A stretch of DNA of 64,000 nucleotides. It comes from Psychrobacillus sp. FSL H8-0483 (lineage in GTDB: Bacteria > Bacillota > Bacilli > Bacillales_A > Planococcaceae). This document shows, one piece after another, positions 48,390-56,625 of this stretch; position 1 is the first letter of the stretch; the number at the start of each line of letters is the position of its first letter. The position numbers were made by a program, and so were the translations under genes. The notes below the pieces were generated by a model that was not told where the DNA came from, searched no databases, and was given only the letters and a program-made list of their open reading frames with translations. The DNA lies in NCBI RefSeq assembly GCF_038637725.1, contig NZ_CP152052.1:3355001-3419000 (forward strand), given 5' to 3'.

Positions 48390-48580
48390 CGTAATTGAAT
48401 GACAAAGTACTATTTATAAAATTAACTCAGTTATCAACTTATTAGAGGGTTTTTCGGAGCAACTTGTTCTAATGGTTTCGGGAATGCTTAGTGCAGACTC
48501 TTCCACTTCATTACCGAAAGGTCCTAACAGACTAATACTCTGCTTCCAATGTAATCCATTGGAGTTCTTATTCAATCAAT

Positions 48581-48618
48581 AAAAAAGCTGTCTTCGGTTT
48601 ATTGAAGACAGCTTTTTT
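48581..48618 (-). terminator. SGNH hydrolase terminator
   Basis: AAAAAAGCTGTCTTC / GAAGACAGCTTTTTT, just past the stop on the minus strand. Confidence 0.9.
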
Positions 48619-48620
48619 GC

Positions 48621-49490
48621 TTAGATATATGCTTTTAATTCGGTTAATGATAAATAGTGATCAAGGCCTTCAATCTTCGAAACTGGAGATTTAGAGTCCT
48701 TTTTTTCTTTGTTTATTAGTTGCTCAAATGTTAAAGGATTTGGAGCTGGTAATTCATATGGATAGACTTGTAAGCCTTTATTGTATTGTGAAAAGAATGC
48801 ATTTGCCATCAGACGGTAACCTTCCAATGAAGGATGAACATCAGCAGCATTTGGTAACAATTCTTTTGCTTGAGCTTCAAATATCTCTGCAACGGATATA
48901 AAAGTCGCACCATTTGCTTCTGCTTCCGCTTTTAAAATAGTATGCAATGTGTCTAACTCTTTACGCACGCCTTCCTGTTGGGACTCGTGAACATGTGGAT
49001 AAGCAAAATAATAGCCCATTACATAGACTTTGGCTTTCGGTGCTATTACTTTTACTTCCTTAATGATTTCTTCTACATTTTTTCTAGCGCTATTCAATGC
49101 AAAATCTACAGGAACTTTTTGATAGGCAACTGAACCGTTTGATGGATTCACTTGTACAAGTCGAAGTAAATCATTGGCACCAACAGAAATGGTTACAAGC
49201 GTTGCATTTTTCAATAATTCTTTCGCTTCTTTCGTCCGAACAGTTGATAGCACATCTGCAGTTGTATAACCGGGAAATGCTAATGCTTTCGAATAGAGAG
49301 CAAGCTGATTAGAGCGAGTCAATTCTTGCGCAATTAAATCCGTATAACCAGCATCAATCGCACGATAAGGCGTTTGCCCTGCTGCTAATGAATCTCCAAG
49401 CGCAATATATACTTCCTTCCCTTTTGCTTCTGCTGACATAGTTGTAAATGGCAGCAACGAGATAACCAGTAAGACAATCCACTTCTTCAT
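48621..49490 (-). CDS. Secreted SGNH/GDSL family lipase/esterase
   Basis: 289 residues from the ATG at 49490 after AAGGAG. A signal peptide (MKKWIVLLVISLLPFTTMSA) ends near residue 22, with AEAKG as the likely cleavage region. Block I is ALGDSLAAGQTP with the catalytic Ser, block III is VGANDLL, and block V is DVHPSLEGY with the catalytic Asp-His. The substrate may be a lipid or a cell-wall ester. It follows the M29 gene closely, so the two probably share a transcript. Confidence 0.88.
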   Translation of the reverse strand: MKKWIVLLVISLLPFTTMSAEAKGKEVYIALGDSLAAGQTPYRAIDAGYTDLIAQELTRSNQLALYSKALAFPGYTTADVLSTVRTKEAKELLKNATLVTISVGANDLLRLVQVNPSNGSVAYQKVPVDFALNSARKNVEEIIKEVKVIAPKAKVYVMGYYFAYPHVHESQQEGVRKELDTLHTILKAEAEANGATFISVAEIFEAQAKELLPNAADVHPSLEGYRLMANAFFSQYNKGLQVYPYELPAPNPLTFEQLINKEKKDSKSPVSKIEGLDHYLSLTELKAYI

Positions 49491-49503
49491 GCAGATCAAC
49501 TCC

Positions 49504-50733
49504 TTAAAATGCCCATGCACCTTTACAAAATATAGGCTCTATTGTTCCGTCTTCTAATTCACCCATTATATCCATGAGAGCACTACCAATCATAAAATCT
49601 TCATGTACAATCGATGTATTGATACCTAGTTGTTCAAGTTCTGTATGAGATAAACCACGAGCACCTTCTACACATGTAGGATAAGCTTCACCTATAGCAA
49701 AATGGTTAGATGCATTTTCATCAAATAACGTGTTAAAGAATAATACGTTGGATGCAGAAATCGGTGATTCATGAGGAACTAATGCAATTTCCCCTAAATA
49801 TTTTGCTCCATCGTCTGTTTGAATCAATTCTTGTAGCAGTTTCTCACCAGTAGCAGCTTGTACTTTAGTTATCGCACCATCTTCAAATGTTAAGGTAAAG
49901 TCGTCAATCACATTTCCTTGATATACTAATGGCTTTGTATTCTTTACATAGCCATTTACCCCTGATTTAAGTGGTGCAGTATATACCTCTTCTGTTGGCA
50001 TATTTGCTACGAAAGGAACAGATTGAGCATTTTTACTAGCTCCAGAAAGCCATATATGTTCTTTAGGCAACTCTACTTGAATATCCGTACCCTCTGCTGT
50101 ATAGTGTAGCTTTTTAAATCGTTTAGCATTTAAAAGAGCAGCTCGACTTTCTAAATGATCAATATGCTCTTTCCATTTTTGAACTGCTGTACCTTCTCCA
50201 ATTCTTACTACTTGGAAAATGAGGTCCCACAGTGCTTGCATTTGATATTCACCTTCTAAATGAGGGAATACCTTTGCTGCCCATTTCTCTGAAGGCATTG
50301 CAACAATTGACCATGTAATAACATCATTCATCACTGCTTTGCGATACCCTTCCAATGCTTTACCACTTGCTTTTTGAAAGTTAGAAATGCGGTCGATTGC
50401 AACTCCCTCTAGTAAATCTGGATTGTCCGCATCAATCCATAATAAAGCACCCTTATTTTCAATTAGCTCGTCACGTTGTACAGCAGACCATTTTGGAAAT
50501 TCATGAAACGCTTCATCTGGAGCTAAGTCGTAAAACAAACGAGCGTTTACTTCATCTGTATAATTTACATCCACTCGTTTTGCCCCTGCTTCGTACGCTT
50601 TCTTTACAATAAGTCTTGTAAAGTCAATTGTATCCGTTGTTGTATTAATTAAGAGTGGTTGATTCTTTTGTATATTTAAGCCAACCTTCACAATTAATTC
50701 TGCATATTCCTCTAGCTTTTGTTGAAAATCCAT
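49504..50733 (-). CDS. M29 family metalloaminopeptidase, copy 2
   Basis: 409 residues, clearly related along its length to the protein at 38195-39427: VGLNIQKNQPLLI, NMPTEEVYTAPLKSGVNGYV, GEIALVPHESPIS and LFDENASNHFAIGEAYPTC. The metal ligands are kept in both, so both should be active. ATG follows AAAAAGGGG and lies 3 bp after the stop of the helicase gene. The order is helicase, peptidase, SGNH hydrolase. Confidence 0.92.
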   Translation of the reverse strand: MDFQQKLEEYAELIVKVGLNIQKNQPLLINTTTDTIDFTRLIVKKAYEAGAKRVDVNYTDEVNARLFYDLAPDEAFHEFPKWSAVQRDELIENKGALLWIDADNPDLLEGVAIDRISNFQKASGKALEGYRKAVMNDVITWSIVAMPSEKWAAKVFPHLEGEYQMQALWDLIFQVVRIGEGTAVQKWKEHIDHLESRAALLNAKRFKKLHYTAEGTDIQVELPKEHIWLSGASKNAQSVPFVANMPTEEVYTAPLKSGVNGYVKNTKPLVYQGNVIDDFTLTFEDGAITKVQAATGEKLLQELIQTDDGAKYLGEIALVPHESPISASNVLFFNTLFDENASNHFAIGEAYPTCVEGARGLSHTELEQLGINTSIVHEDFMIGSALMDIMGELEDGTIEPIFCKGAWAF

Positions 50734-50736
50734 GCT

Positions 50737-51888
50737 TTATTTCCCCTTTTTATCAATCGTTTTCGAAGATCCTTCGATCAATTCTCCTCGATACCAAACT
50801 TTCTGAACTGGCTTACTTGGAAGCTCTTTCGTCCATTTTTTATATGTTTTTTCATCTGAATAGGTTAATAACGTTAATACTTCACCATCTTTTCCAGCAC
50901 GACCTGTTCGCCCAGAACGGTGTAAATATGGCTCAATGGAATGAGGTACGTCTACATGGATGACATGTGTTAAACCCGAAATATCTAGTCCTCTTGCAGC
51001 AACATCTGTAGCAATTAGTATACTCACTTTTCCATTTTTGAAATCGTCTAATGCCTGTTTACGCTCTTCTTTCTTCATTTCAGAATGAAGAGATACAATT
51101 GGAGCATTTCGATAAGCAAGTTTCGAATCCTTCATTAATAGCTGATCCAGACTATTTACAAAAGCTAGCCCTTTCATTCCTTCCAGATGGGAAAGTCTTC
51201 TTAAGAGCTCCGTTTTATCCCGTGGTTCAGTTTTCACAAAACTATGAATAACTTTACCTTTCATAGGAATATCTTCGGCCGATACTTGAATACGCACAGG
51301 ATTTTTCATCATTCTTTCAGCAACTAACTCAATTTCCTCCGTAATCGTAGCAGATACAACAACAAGCTGTCTTTCAACAGTAGCGTCGATTAATCCTTTT
51401 ACAGTCGTACGATGTTCTCTGCTTAACAGCTGATCTCCTTCATCTAAAACAACTATGTTAATCTCGTGCATTTTAATTTTTTTAACTTTTACAAGCTCTT
51501 GTAATCGCCCTGGAGTTCCCACAACAATTGTAGGTTTCTTTTTCAGCACTTCTATTTGTCTGTTAATATTTGCTCCACCAATTAACTGTGCAACGGTAAT
51601 ATCAGTACCTGATACCCAATCCCGAAATACTTCTACGATTTGCATCCCAAGTTCTTGCGAAGGAACAATAACTAATGCTTGTGTTTGCTTTTTAGTAGGG
51701 TCAACTTTCTGCAACAATGGTAGAACATAAGCAAGTGTTTTTCCTGTTCCAGTTGGTGATTCTGCTACTATATCTGAACCATCTAGCATATGTGGGATTA
51801 ATTTAGATTGAATTGGCATTTCAAAAGCAAAATTTGCTTTCGCCCATTTCTCTTGTAGTGTTTCATTTAAATTTTGTATAAAAGTCAA
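50737..51888 (-). CDS. yfmL: DEAD-box-type RNA helicase (YfmL-like)
   Basis: 383 residues from a TTG at 51888, 8 nt after GAGGTGG; a GTG four codons upstream overlaps the ribosome site. Motif I is ESPTGTGKTLAY (near residue 45), Ia PSQELGMQI, Ib VGTPGRLQEL, II LDEGDQLL, III SAT, V ATDVAARGLDIS and VI HRSGRTGRAG. Motif II reads DEGD rather than DEAD; B. subtilis YfmL also departs from DEAD (DETD). YfmL is linked to ribosome assembly at low temperature. The short length fits YfmL rather than CshA/CshB. Confidence 0.9.
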   Translation of the reverse strand: MTFIQNLNETLQEKWAKANFAFEMPIQSKLIPHMLDGSDIVAESPTGTGKTLAYVLPLLQKVDPTKKQTQALVIVPSQELGMQIVEVFRDWVSGTDITVAQLIGGANINRQIEVLKKKPTIVVGTPGRLQELVKVKKIKMHEINIVVLDEGDQLLSREHRTTVKGLIDATVERQLVVVSATITEEIELVAERMMKNPVRIQVSAEDIPMKGKVIHSFVKTEPRDKTELLRRLSHLEGMKGLAFVNSLDQLLMKDSKLAYRNAPIVSLHSEMKKEERKQALDDFKNGKVSILIATDVAARGLDISGLTHVIHVDVPHSIEPYLHRSGRTGRAGKDGEVLTLLTYSDEKTYKKWTKELPSKPVQKVWYRGELIEGSSKTIDKKGK

Positions 51889-51974
51889 GTTATTTTCCAC
51901 CTCATCTGTGTTTGAGTCAAGTGTACCACATTTTTCTTATCGACCATTACATATACAAAATTGATAGAAAATAC

Positions 51975-52003
51975 TAAAAAAAGTACCTTAAACAAAAGGC
52001 ACT
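51975..52003 (-). terminator. Terminator of the FbpA-like small gene
   Basis: AGTACCTT / AAGGCACT with seven T on the minus strand; it overlaps the stop codon. Confidence 0.8.
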
Positions 52004-52163
52004 AGTTTGTTTGTTTTTCTTCAGTTGTATATTCCTTCATTAATTCATAAAAATTTAGTTCATATAATTGTCTTCCATCAATTTTAAATACACCTTTATT
52101 TACAAGGTCTTCTATCATATCATCTCGTCTTTGTTCCGTTTTCGAATCTTTGTATATCATCAT
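52002..52163 (-). CDS. Small FbpA-like (Fur-regulated basic protein family) protein, 53 residues
   Basis: ATG at 52163, 9 nt after AAGGAG, and its own terminator. The protein holds RRDDMIEDLVNKGVFKIDGR then QLYELNFYELMKEY, the pattern of the FbpA family: a helix, then a loop ending in QLYEL. In B. subtilis FbpA is a Fur-controlled helper of the iron-sparing RNA FsrA. This protein is more acidic than its name implies, and I saw no convincing Fur box upstream, so control by iron is not established. Confidence 0.6.
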   Translation of the reverse strand: MMIYKDSKTEQRRDDMIEDLVNKGVFKIDGRQLYELNFYELMKEYTTEEKQTN

Positions 52164-52217
52164 TCTAGCTGTCTCCTTACATTGTTATTCCACTATATGT
52201 TTACCCAATGTCGGAAA

Positions 52218-52799
52218 TTATAAACTAGACTTTTCTACTTTTTTAAAAGCCATGCAGAAACCAGGAAAACGTTTTCGAATGAATAAATACAATAAATACC
52301 CCACCAAAGCACCAAGTGTATTTAACCAAAGATCATCCACATCACTACTTCTATTTTGAGGAAGCTGAACAATTTCAATGAAGAATGAAGTACCTAATCC
52401 AATGATTACGGTATTCGGAAAAAACTCCATTCTTTTAAAGAGCAACGGCAATAAGAAACCTATTGGTATAAAAAGCAGGATATTACCAAGAAAGTTAATA
52501 TAAAAAGGCTGCCAAAACCCTAAATAAACAATTGCATTATACGTTTCTTTTACAACTCGGAATAACTCTAAATTTAAACCCGTTCCAAACACTTTAGCAG
52601 CACCAGGTTTAGGAATAATAGTTTGAGAAAATAATCCGATGAATATAGATATTAGAATAAGTATGCCTAACTCATGCAAGCCTTCTTTCAGCTGAAACCC
52701 TCTCTTTTTCCAACGGATTAGACGCCAAATAATAAGGATCGGAAGTGCTAGACAAATAAAAAAGAACATGTCATCCAAATAGTTGATAATTACATGCAT
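52218..52799 (-). CDS. VanZ family membrane protein
   Basis: 193 residues with about five hydrophobic helices. The VanZ fold signs are NFLGNILLFIPIGFLLPLL, the following GLGTSFFIEIVQL and the Asp-rich RSSDVDDLWLNTLGALVGY. The first VanZ gives low-level teicoplanin resistance, but most chromosomal members have no known role. It starts directly after the stop of the ATPase gene, so the two are one unit. Confidence 0.88.
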   Translation of the reverse strand: MHVIINYLDDMFFFICLALPILIIWRLIRWKKRGFQLKEGLHELGILILISIFIGLFSQTIIPKPGAAKVFGTGLNLELFRVVKETYNAIVYLGFWQPFYINFLGNILLFIPIGFLLPLLFKRMEFFPNTVIIGLGTSFFIEIVQLPQNRSSDVDDLWLNTLGALVGYLLYLFIRKRFPGFCMAFKKVEKSSL

Positions 52800-53516
52800 T
52801 TATTCACCTTCCAATAATTCTTGTAAGAATTTTTCTCGATGATCAAGAAAATACTTTGTAATTTGATAATGACCGGTCATTTCATACTCCAATTCCTCAA
52901 TTTCGCCATTGTCAAAACTAAGGATTGTCGCATTGGGGTAGCCTAAAATAATTGGTGAGTGTGTTGCAATTATAAACTGGCAATCCTCTTCTTTTACTAA
53001 ATCATGCATAATGCGCAGAAAAGATAGTTGCCTTTGAGGAGAAAGTGCAGCTTCTGGCTCATCGAGTAAATAGATAGCCCGCCCATTAAAGCGATTTAAA
53101 AATAAGGATAAAAAGGATTCCCCGTGCGATTGTTCATGAAGCGATTTTCCACCATAATGTCGGGTGCTCTCACTATCATCAACATGTGATGCAAATTGAT
53201 AAAATGTTTCTGCTCGTAAAAAGAAACCATTTGTCACCTTTGGCATCCAGGATAAACGAAGATGTTTTCCAAGTGCACTTTCGGAAGCATCTACTTCATA
53301 TAAATTGTTTCTACTTCCACCTGCTGTATTGAACTCACAATTATCTGCAATTCCTTCTAATAAGGTTGACTTGCCTGTCCCATTTTCTCCTACTAAGAAC
53401 GTGACACGATTGGTTAATTCAAGCTCAGTTAATTTATTAATTGTCGGTATTGTAAAAGGATACTCGTCCTCTATATCCGACTCGTTTCTTAAAAGCGTTA
53501 TTTTTTTCAAAAACAT
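52800..53516 (-). CDS. Stand-alone AAA/ABC-type ATPase
   Basis: 238 residues of the AAA_21/predicted ABC-ATPase group. Walker A is GENGTGKST (near residue 43), a signature-like HGESFLSLF sits near 131, Walker B is IYLLDEPEAALSP and the switch histidine is ATHSPIIL. The insert between them is short, so it is not an SMC or RecF protein. ATG follows a run of nine G. It is abutted by VanZ; the link between the two is only positional. Members of this group occur alone in many Bacillales with unknown role. Confidence 0.82.
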   Translation of the reverse strand: MFLKKITLLRNESDIEDEYPFTIPTINKLTELELTNRVTFLVGENGTGKSTLLEGIADNCEFNTAGGSRNNLYEVDASESALGKHLRLSWMPKVTNGFFLRAETFYQFASHVDDSESTRHYGGKSLHEQSHGESFLSLFLNRFNGRAIYLLDEPEAALSPQRQLSFLRIMHDLVKEEDCQFIIATHSPIILGYPNATILSFDNGEIEELEYEMTGHYQITKYFLDHREKFLQELLEGE

Positions 53517-53570
53517 ATGAATCCCCCCCCACTCATACTATCTACTATTGACTATGAAAGGTTGTGAACC

Positions 53571-54179
53571 ATGGATCTCCCCGTTCGATTGGAAACAAAG
53601 CGAATCCAAAAATCCTCACCTAAATTAAATGTTCTTTATCCTATAGTAACTAACTTACCTTATCCGGCAATAGAAAAAAAGATTAATGGAGATATTATTA
53701 CACATCTAAATAAAATGCTAATAGAACAAGGCCTCTACAATGAGAACTTAGTGGAGATAATAGGAAACTATGAAGTGAAGACAAATGAAAGAGGAATATT
53801 AAGTTTAACATTAACCGTCTATTCTTTTAGTGGGGGGGCTCATGGTTTAACAATCATTCAATCTTTAACATTTGATGTAACTACCGGAAAGCAATATGCC
53901 TTAAAAGATTTATTTAAACCAAGTAGTAACTACGTTGATGTCTTGTCTAAAATTATTTCTAAGAAAATAGTAGAGTGGGATGTCCCCCTATTAATAGAGT
54001 TTACCGGTATACGTCCAGACCAAGATTTTTACATTGCGGATCATAGCCTCATTATTTATTTTCAATTATATGAATGGACTCCTTATGTATATGGATTCCC
54101 TTATTTTCCGATTGCGATTAAAGACATCGAGCATATCATTCGACAGGACGGGCCTCTAAAAAAGATGCTTCCTTTTTAG
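53571..54179 (+). CDS. DUF3298/DUF4163 domain protein (RsiV-like sensor domain, no anchor)
   Basis: 202 residues with no signal peptide or membrane segment. The first part (about 15-85) is DUF4163-like, with LYPIVTNLPYPAIEKKINGD. The second part (85-190) is DUF3298-like, with YSFSGGAHGLTIIQSLTFDV, LKDLFKP and the acidic DQDFYIADHSLIIYFQLYEW. These domains form the extracellular lysozyme-binding part of RsiV. Without an export signal this one may be cytosolic or its start may be wrong. A family III fragment begins directly after its stop. Confidence 0.75.
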   Translation: MDLPVRLETKRIQKSSPKLNVLYPIVTNLPYPAIEKKINGDIITHLNKMLIEQGLYNENLVEIIGNYEVKTNERGILSLTLTVYSFSGGAHGLTIIQSLTFDVTTGKQYALKDLFKPSSNYVDVLSKIISKKIVEWDVPLLIEFTGIRPDQDFYIADHSLIIYFQLYEWTPYVYGFPYFPIAIKDIEHIIRQDGPLKKMLPF

Positions 54180-54181
54180 TA

Positions 54182-54275
54182 GGTTCTGTTAAACGATCAA
54201 GTTGTTATGTACGAAAATCCGCTCGCTTTCCGCGAACGAACTGCCAAGTCTCCTCGGGCAGATCCTTTTAGTAAA
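54182..54275. repeat. Family III repeat, left-end fragment
   Basis: GGTTCTGTTAAACGATCAAG followed by CCGCTCGCTTTCCGCG and CTCCTCGGGCAG. The right end is missing. Confidence 0.6.
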
Positions 54276-54331
54276 TAAAATTTATTCTTTATCATTTATA
54301 CTCTCCTAGTCGAATACTGTAGAATAAAGGA

Positions 54332-55135
54332 GTGATTTCAGTCAATCTATTTGTGGCAAGGTCATTGGATGAGATTCGTTTTTGGTCCAGGATTATGAAA
54401 GAACATGCATTGTTTTTAAGTCTTGGTTTTAGTTTCGATGACAAAAAACTCATTCAAGAAGCACTAGGTTTTGTTACTTTATTTGAGAAAATTGAAGAAA
54501 AATTAAGTACTTATTCCCTTCAATCAGATCCCGAGGAAATAAAAAGATTTAATGTTCAAGTATATCAAGCTGCTACGGCGATATGGGCCTATAAAAGAAA
54601 AGTGCTAGGACTAATTTTACGGTGTGAAATTCAATCAAATAACTATGCCTTATTAGTAGATCATACAAGTAGAGAAGCTGCTTATTTTGTAAACCGATTA
54701 AAAGAGTTAAATGCAGGAAAGTTAGAACCAGAAGCTGACGACATTATTAAAGAAAATGTCTTCTTTCTTAGAATTATGGCAGACCATTCAAAATTTATCG
54801 GTCACCTATTAGACCCTTCCGAAAGAAAACTTGTCGATCAAGCTCGTGAATTCAGTCAAGACTTTGACCAGCTTGTTTTTCAAGCAATCGATTTAGATTC
54901 TATGAGCCCACAATCTGAAACTGTACCAATTTTGGATCAATTTCTTGATCAAAACCGAGTATCCGTTGTATCCCTTCGAGACTTTAAAAAAGCAGCAAGA
55001 GATCTAATAGAAGCTTGTCGGATTAAAAGTAATATTCATCCTCTTCTTGCCGACCATGTTTTTAGAGAAGCAGAAAGGTTTATTCATATTATTGACATGT
55101 TTGAAGAGACACTCGTATCAAACCAAGGTAAGTAA
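54332..55135 (+). CDS. DUF2935 domain protein
   Basis: 267 residues of two related four-helix units (about 1-130 and 140-265). Each has an EIRFWSRIMKEHALFL-like opening and a HTSREAAYFVNRL or HVFREAERFIHII helix. The regularly placed His and Glu suggest a metal-binding, hemerythrin-like bundle, as proposed for DUF2935. The start is uncertain: GTG at 54332 directly abuts AAAGGAG, while the next GTG at 54353 is far from it. Homology begins around RSLDEIRF, so the true start is one of these. Confidence 0.78.
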   Translation: MISVNLFVARSLDEIRFWSRIMKEHALFLSLGFSFDDKKLIQEALGFVTLFEKIEEKLSTYSLQSDPEEIKRFNVQVYQAATAIWAYKRKVLGLILRCEIQSNNYALLVDHTSREAAYFVNRLKELNAGKLEPEADDIIKENVFFLRIMADHSKFIGHLLDPSERKLVDQAREFSQDFDQLVFQAIDLDSMSPQSETVPILDQFLDQNRVSVVSLRDFKKAARDLIEACRIKSNIHPLLADHVFREAERFIHIIDMFEETLVSNQGK

Positions 55136-55195
55136 ACTTGTATAATAGTACATTTACTATTTTTTTAATTGAGATCTGTTAACTCTAGTGACAGC

Positions 55196-55239
55196 CTCCC
55201 TTCACTGAGGTAAAGTAATAGTTAAGTTAGTGAAGGGAG
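55196..55239 (+). promoter_or_regulatory. Hairpin that hides the ribosome site of the HAD gene
   Basis: CTCCCTTCACT (55196-55206) pairs perfectly with AGTGAAGGGAG (55229-55239). The right arm contains the GAAGGGAG ribosome site 9 nt before the ATG. Confidence 0.55.
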
Positions 55240-55248
55240 CATATAAAA

Positions 55249-56028
55249 ATGAAGGCTATTTTTTTTGATTTAGATGATACATTATTATGGGACAAAAAAA
55301 GTGTTGAGGCTGCTTTTCAAAAAACATGTGCATATGCAGCAACAAAAGCAACTATTGATCCAAATGAGTTGGAACAAGCCGTACGTGCAGAAGCTAGTGC
55401 ATTGTATGATACATATGAAACACGTCCATTTACACAAATGATTGGGATTAACCCTTTTGAAGGACTATGGGGAACTTTTGATGATCCAGGTGAAGGTTTT
55501 CAGAAGATGAAAGCAATTATTTCGGAGTACCAACGAGAAGCATGGATAAGAGGACTAAAAAACCTAGGCATTGATGATACGGTTTTAGGAAGTGAGCTTG
55601 CACTGTACTTCCCACAAATGCGAAAAGAAAGCCCATTTGTATATGAAGAAACATTTGAAGTGCTAGATCAATTAAAAGGGAAATATACACTACTCTTAAT
55701 GACTAATGGATCACCAAGCCTACAAAATATCAAACTGGAAATTACACCAGAGATTACTCCCTATTTCGATCATATTATTATTTCAGGGACATTTGGTAAA
55801 GGAAAACCAGACCCTTCTATTTTCGAGCATGCATTAGACATAGTCGGATTGGATGCAGAAGAAGTATTAATGGTTGGAGATAACTTAATGACAGACATTC
55901 TTGGTTCTTCAAAAGTAGGCATTCAATCTATTTGGATCAACCGAGAAGAGAAACCTGTGATTGAAGAAGTTATTCCTACTTATACAATTGAAAATTTAAG
56001 AGAATTGCTGCCAATCCTACTTAAGTAA
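55249..56028 (+). CDS. HAD family hydrolase (YfnB/YjjG-like phosphatase)
   Basis: A phosphatase of 259 residues. Motif I is FFDLDDTLLWD with the nucleophile Asp, motif II MTNGSP, motif III the Lys in FGKGKPDPSIF, and motif IV MVGDNLMTDILGS. A helical cap lies between motifs I and II (about residues 16-115), the C1 type. YjjG-like members dephosphorylate pyrimidine nucleotides; the true substrate is not evident. The ribosome site lies in a hairpin. The remnant of a START-like gene begins 11 bp later and was probably co-transcribed. Confidence 0.88.
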   Translation: MKAIFFDLDDTLLWDKKSVEAAFQKTCAYAATKATIDPNELEQAVRAEASALYDTYETRPFTQMIGINPFEGLWGTFDDPGEGFQKMKAIISEYQREAWIRGLKNLGIDDTVLGSELALYFPQMRKESPFVYEETFEVLDQLKGKYTLLLMTNGSPSLQNIKLEITPEITPYFDHIIISGTFGKGKPDPSIFEHALDIVGLDAEEVLMVGDNLMTDILGSSKVGIQSIWINREEKPVIEEVIPTYTIENLRELLPILLK

Positions 56029-56039
56029 GGTGGAAACTA

Positions 56040-56186
56040 GTGACTAACACAGTGTTAATAAATGAAGACTTAGAAACCGTTTGGGATGCGATTACGGACG
56101 AAAAAAAACTCTCTGAATGGTATGTTCCTGGTTCCTTTTGGGTTATTCCAAAACGCGGATTTTCGTCACAAAATATCTTCTTCTAG
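56040..56186 (+). pseudogene. Truncated SRPBCC/AHSA1 (START-like) gene
   Basis: A GTG at 56040 after AAGGTGG opens a frame reading VLINEDLETVWDAITDEKKL and then SEWYVPGSFWVIP. This is the N-terminal strand-helix part of an SRPBCC/AHSA1 domain, which normally needs about 140 residues. Homology stops near residue 37, where the right-end half of a family III repeat begins. The frame ends in TAG at 56184-56186 after 48 codons. The rest of the gene is not found in the following DNA, so it is a 3'-truncated remnant. Confidence 0.75.
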
Positions 56187-56212
56187 AAAGCAATTGCCTA
56201 ATTTAACAGAGC
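56151..56212. repeat. Family III repeat, right-end fragment
   Basis: GATTTTCGTCAC, shared with 26421-26432, and the end CCTAATTTAACAGAGC. It joins the broken START-like gene on its left. Confidence 0.6.
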
Positions 56213-56224
56213 TATAAAAAAGAA

Positions 56225-56510
56225 GGGGCTGTCCAATAAGCCCATAAATTGAAGCAGGTGTAGAAAAACGAGTCTTTTTCTACACCTGACTTTTGTATAC
56301 TTTTTATTTATACTACTATTTTTTGTAGGCAATTGATTGTAGTGAAAGACGGCGACTCCAGCGGGAATAGCATGAGCTGATGGCCCCGCAGGAGCGAAAG
56401 CGACGAGGAGACTGAAGCCATGCCCGCGGAAAGCGTCCGTCTGGAACGGAAATCAATACATTGGTAAAGGGACCATCTCTCAGTCACTAAATGACTTTAG
56501 GGACAGCCCC
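56225..56510. repeat. Family I MITE-like repeat, copy 2 (286 bp)
   Basis: Terminal inverted repeats GGGGCTGTCC (56225-56234) and GGACAGCCCC (56501-56510). Same sequence as 30720-31041 in the other orientation, without the 36-bp insertion. It contains the terminator-like hairpin 56255-56288 and the frame GGCGACTCCAGCGGG ... CCCGCGGAAAGCGTCCG. No transposase gene. Confidence 0.9.
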
Positions 56511-56523
56511 TCCTTTATTATGA

Positions 56524-56623
56524 CACTGTTAAACTAAATATAGTTATTTAGTAGAATCCACTAACTTCCCGCAGGAATCTACCGCAAATTATCTGCTAAA
56601 AAACAGTACAAGAAAACAGAGCC
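56524..56623. repeat. Family III repeat, decayed copy
   Basis: CACTGTTAAACT at the left and AAAACAGAGCC at the right, about 100 bp apart, just before the serA stop. Internal CCCGCAGGAATC recalls the core of the other families. Confidence 0.4.
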
Positions 56624-56625
56624 TT

